Assembly (NCBI GenBank): GCA_031276775.1
Contig: JAISML010000205.1
Span: 1 to 6,061, forward strand
Direction of reading: 5' to 3'
DNA from: Eubacteriales Family XIII. Incertae Sedis bacterium
GTDB taxonomy: Bacteria > Bacillota > Clostridia > Peptostreptococcales > Anaerovoracaceae
DNA length: 6,061 bases
Shown: positions 4,966 to 6,061 of the stretch, piece by piece
How positions within the stretch are numbered: position 1 is the stretch's first letter
How the letters are laid out: every line of letters starts with the position of its first letter
Notes under the pieces: generated by a model
The model's database searches: none
Told to the model about the DNA's origin: nothing
The model's input: only the letters and a program-made list of their open reading frames with translations
Program-made: the position numbers and the translations under genes

Positions 4966-6061
4966 ATGATCTACATGGCTCCTTACGAGAACCCTGTATA
5001 TTTCGCCATCTTCGGTATTGCGGTGATACCCGCCGCGTTGCTGTTGCTGGCCGGGAAACGCAGTCTGTGGTATCAATGTTTGATCTCGCTGTATTTTCTG
5101 TTCATGAGCTTCGGCGGCGCCAATTACAAACAAGGACTGGCTCTGCTCGCCTACCTGATCCTGCAGATGCTGCTTTCCAAAGGCTATTTTCTGTACAGGC
5201 GCCGCAAAAACAGCACATTTGTCTTCGCGTGCGCGGTTTTGCTGTCGCTGACGCCTTTGTCCCTGGCCAAACTGTCCGGCGTCGCTTTCAATCATCTGTC
5301 CGTCGTGGGTTTTCTCGGCATTTCCTATTTGACGTTCAAGTCCGTTCAGGTGCTTATCGAGACGCGGGACGGGCTGATCGGGACTTGCAACCTGTGGCAT
5401 TACGCGCAGTTCCTCCTGTTCTTCCCGACCATTTCGGCAGGGCCCATCGACCGTTACAGGCGGTTTGAGCAGGAACTCCTGAAACGGCCGAGTCCCGAAC
5501 AGTACGCGGAGCTTTTGGGCAAAGGCATCCACAACATCTTTCTCGGCTTTTTCTACAATTACATATTGGGACACATGCTGGGCAATGACCTGCTGCCGCT
5601 CATCCGGACCTATACGCTTACGGAAGGCAACACATTTTTGGGCAGTATGCTGTACATGTATGTCTACAGCTTGTTCCTGTTCTTCGATTTTGCGGGGTAC
5701 AGCAAGTTCGCGATTGGAGCCGGCTGTCTTTTGGGCTACCGACCGCCGCCCAATTTCGACAAACCGTTTCTGAGCAGAAACATGAAAGAGTTTTGGAACC
5801 GTTGGCATATGAGTCTTTCTTTCTGGTTTCGGGACTATGTGTATATGCGGATTTTGATGCTTTTGCTGAAGAACAAAGCGCGCATCGGGCGCGCGGCGGC
5901 TTCGAACATCGCGTATTTTGCGCTCTTCCTTCTCATGGGAGTCTGGCACGGTCTGACGTGGTACTACGTCGCCTACGGGCTTTACCACGCCGCCGCCATG
6001 TGCGCAAACGACGCGTGGTTGCGATTTAAGAAGAATCACCGGGAACGCATACCGCAAAACC
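4966..6061 (+). CDS. dltB: DltB, MBOAT-family D-alanyl transfer protein (3' end outside the window)
   Basis: An open frame from ATG 4966 runs to the right edge, giving 365 residues and one spare base without a stop. It encodes a polytopic membrane protein with many hydrophobic segments. Family motifs are clear: GISYLTFKSVQVLIE (118-132), FFPTISAGPIDRY (152-164), FFDFAGYSKFAIG (239-251), FWNRWHMSLSFWFRDYVYMR (276-295) and GVWHGLTWYY (325-334). His281 and His328 correspond to the two conserved histidines of membrane-bound O-acyltransferases; His328 is the presumed catalytic one. DltB takes D-alanine from the DltC carrier on the inner face and delivers it outside for transfer to teichoic acid. 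The FWFRDYVYMR form and the dltX neighbour separate it from the related alginate acetylase AlgI. Family members have about 400 residues, so roughly 35-50 are missing. The start is supported by GAGGG at 4954-4958, 7 nt upstream. dltA is not between dltX and dltB. Confidence 0.95.
   Translation, partial: MIYMAPYENPVYFAIFGIAVIPAALLLLAGKRSLWYQCLISLYFLFMSFGGANYKQGLALLAYLILQMLLSKGYFLYRRRKNSTFVFACAVLLSLTPLSLAKLSGVAFNHLSVVGFLGISYLTFKSVQVLIETRDGLIGTCNLWHYAQFLLFFPTISAGPIDRYRRFEQELLKRPSPEQYAELLGKGIHNIFLGFFYNYILGHMLGNDLLPLIRTYTLTEGNTFLGSMLYMYVYSLFLFFDFAGYSKFAIGAGCLLGYRPPPNFDKPFLSRNMKEFWNRWHMSLSFWFRDYVYMRILMLLLKNKARIGRAAASNIAYFALFLLMGVWHGLTWYYVAYGLYHAAAMCANDAWLRFKKNHRERIPQN

Noticed and set aside
4911..5468. 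Forward open frame of 185 codons starting at ATG 4911
   Set aside because: It overlaps dltB in another frame, is not hydrophobic like DltB and has no family motifs. The frame from 4966 is the real gene.
4759..6057. Long reverse-strand open frame (432 codons) opposite dltX and dltB
   Set aside because: The forward frames carry clear DltX and DltB motifs; the reverse translation is rich in Gln, Arg and Val without domain features.

Overview
The window looks like a piece of a GC-rich, anaerobic, Gram-positive chromosome, most likely a member of the Clostridia (inference). Two things support this. A class B sortase and the D-alanylation genes dltX and dltB are Gram-positive cell-envelope functions. 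A cysteine-rich, oxygen-sensitive-looking flavin/iron-sulfur protein paired with a small CxxC protein is typical of strict anaerobes. Codon use is GC-rich throughout and no mobile element, tRNA, rRNA or CRISPR array is visible.

Layout from left to right. Bases 1-315 hold the 3' end of a forward gene, possibly a class I SAM-dependent methyltransferase. Bases 316-792 are non-coding: a GC-rich 16/17-bp tandem repeat (381-469), a perfect 12-bp-stem hairpin (478-511), a 14-bp palindrome (630-643) and an extended -10 promoter (731-759). Bases 793-3375 encode one 860-residue multidomain redox protein. It has an N-terminal Fe-S domain, a single Rossmann FAD-type fold, two further cysteine clusters, two CCG domains of the HdrB/GlpC type and a distinctive C-terminal domain. 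Its stop overlaps by 8 nt the start of a 72-residue CxxC/CxxC protein (3368-3586). The two form a translationally coupled redox operon, probably moving electrons between iron-sulfur or thiol carriers.

On the other strand, converging with only 3 nt between stop codons, lies a class B sortase (4381-3590). It is transcribed leftward from a promoter that stands back to back with a consensus sigma-70 promoter (4516-4544). That consensus promoter drives a long leader and then a 48-residue DltX (4705-4851, GTG start). A terminator/attenuator-like hairpin follows (4867-4893), then dltB (4966 to the right edge, truncated). DltB is a polytopic MBOAT acyltransferase that, with DltX and DltD, moves D-alanine onto teichoic acids. 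Sortase and Dlt proteins both act at the outer face of the membrane and their promoters share one intergenic region.

The points most worth a second look are the redox pair (a flavoprotein that seems to lack the usual second, NAD(P)H-binding Rossmann fold), the direct dltX-to-dltB order without dltA, the hairpin between those two genes, and the intergenic minisatellite.
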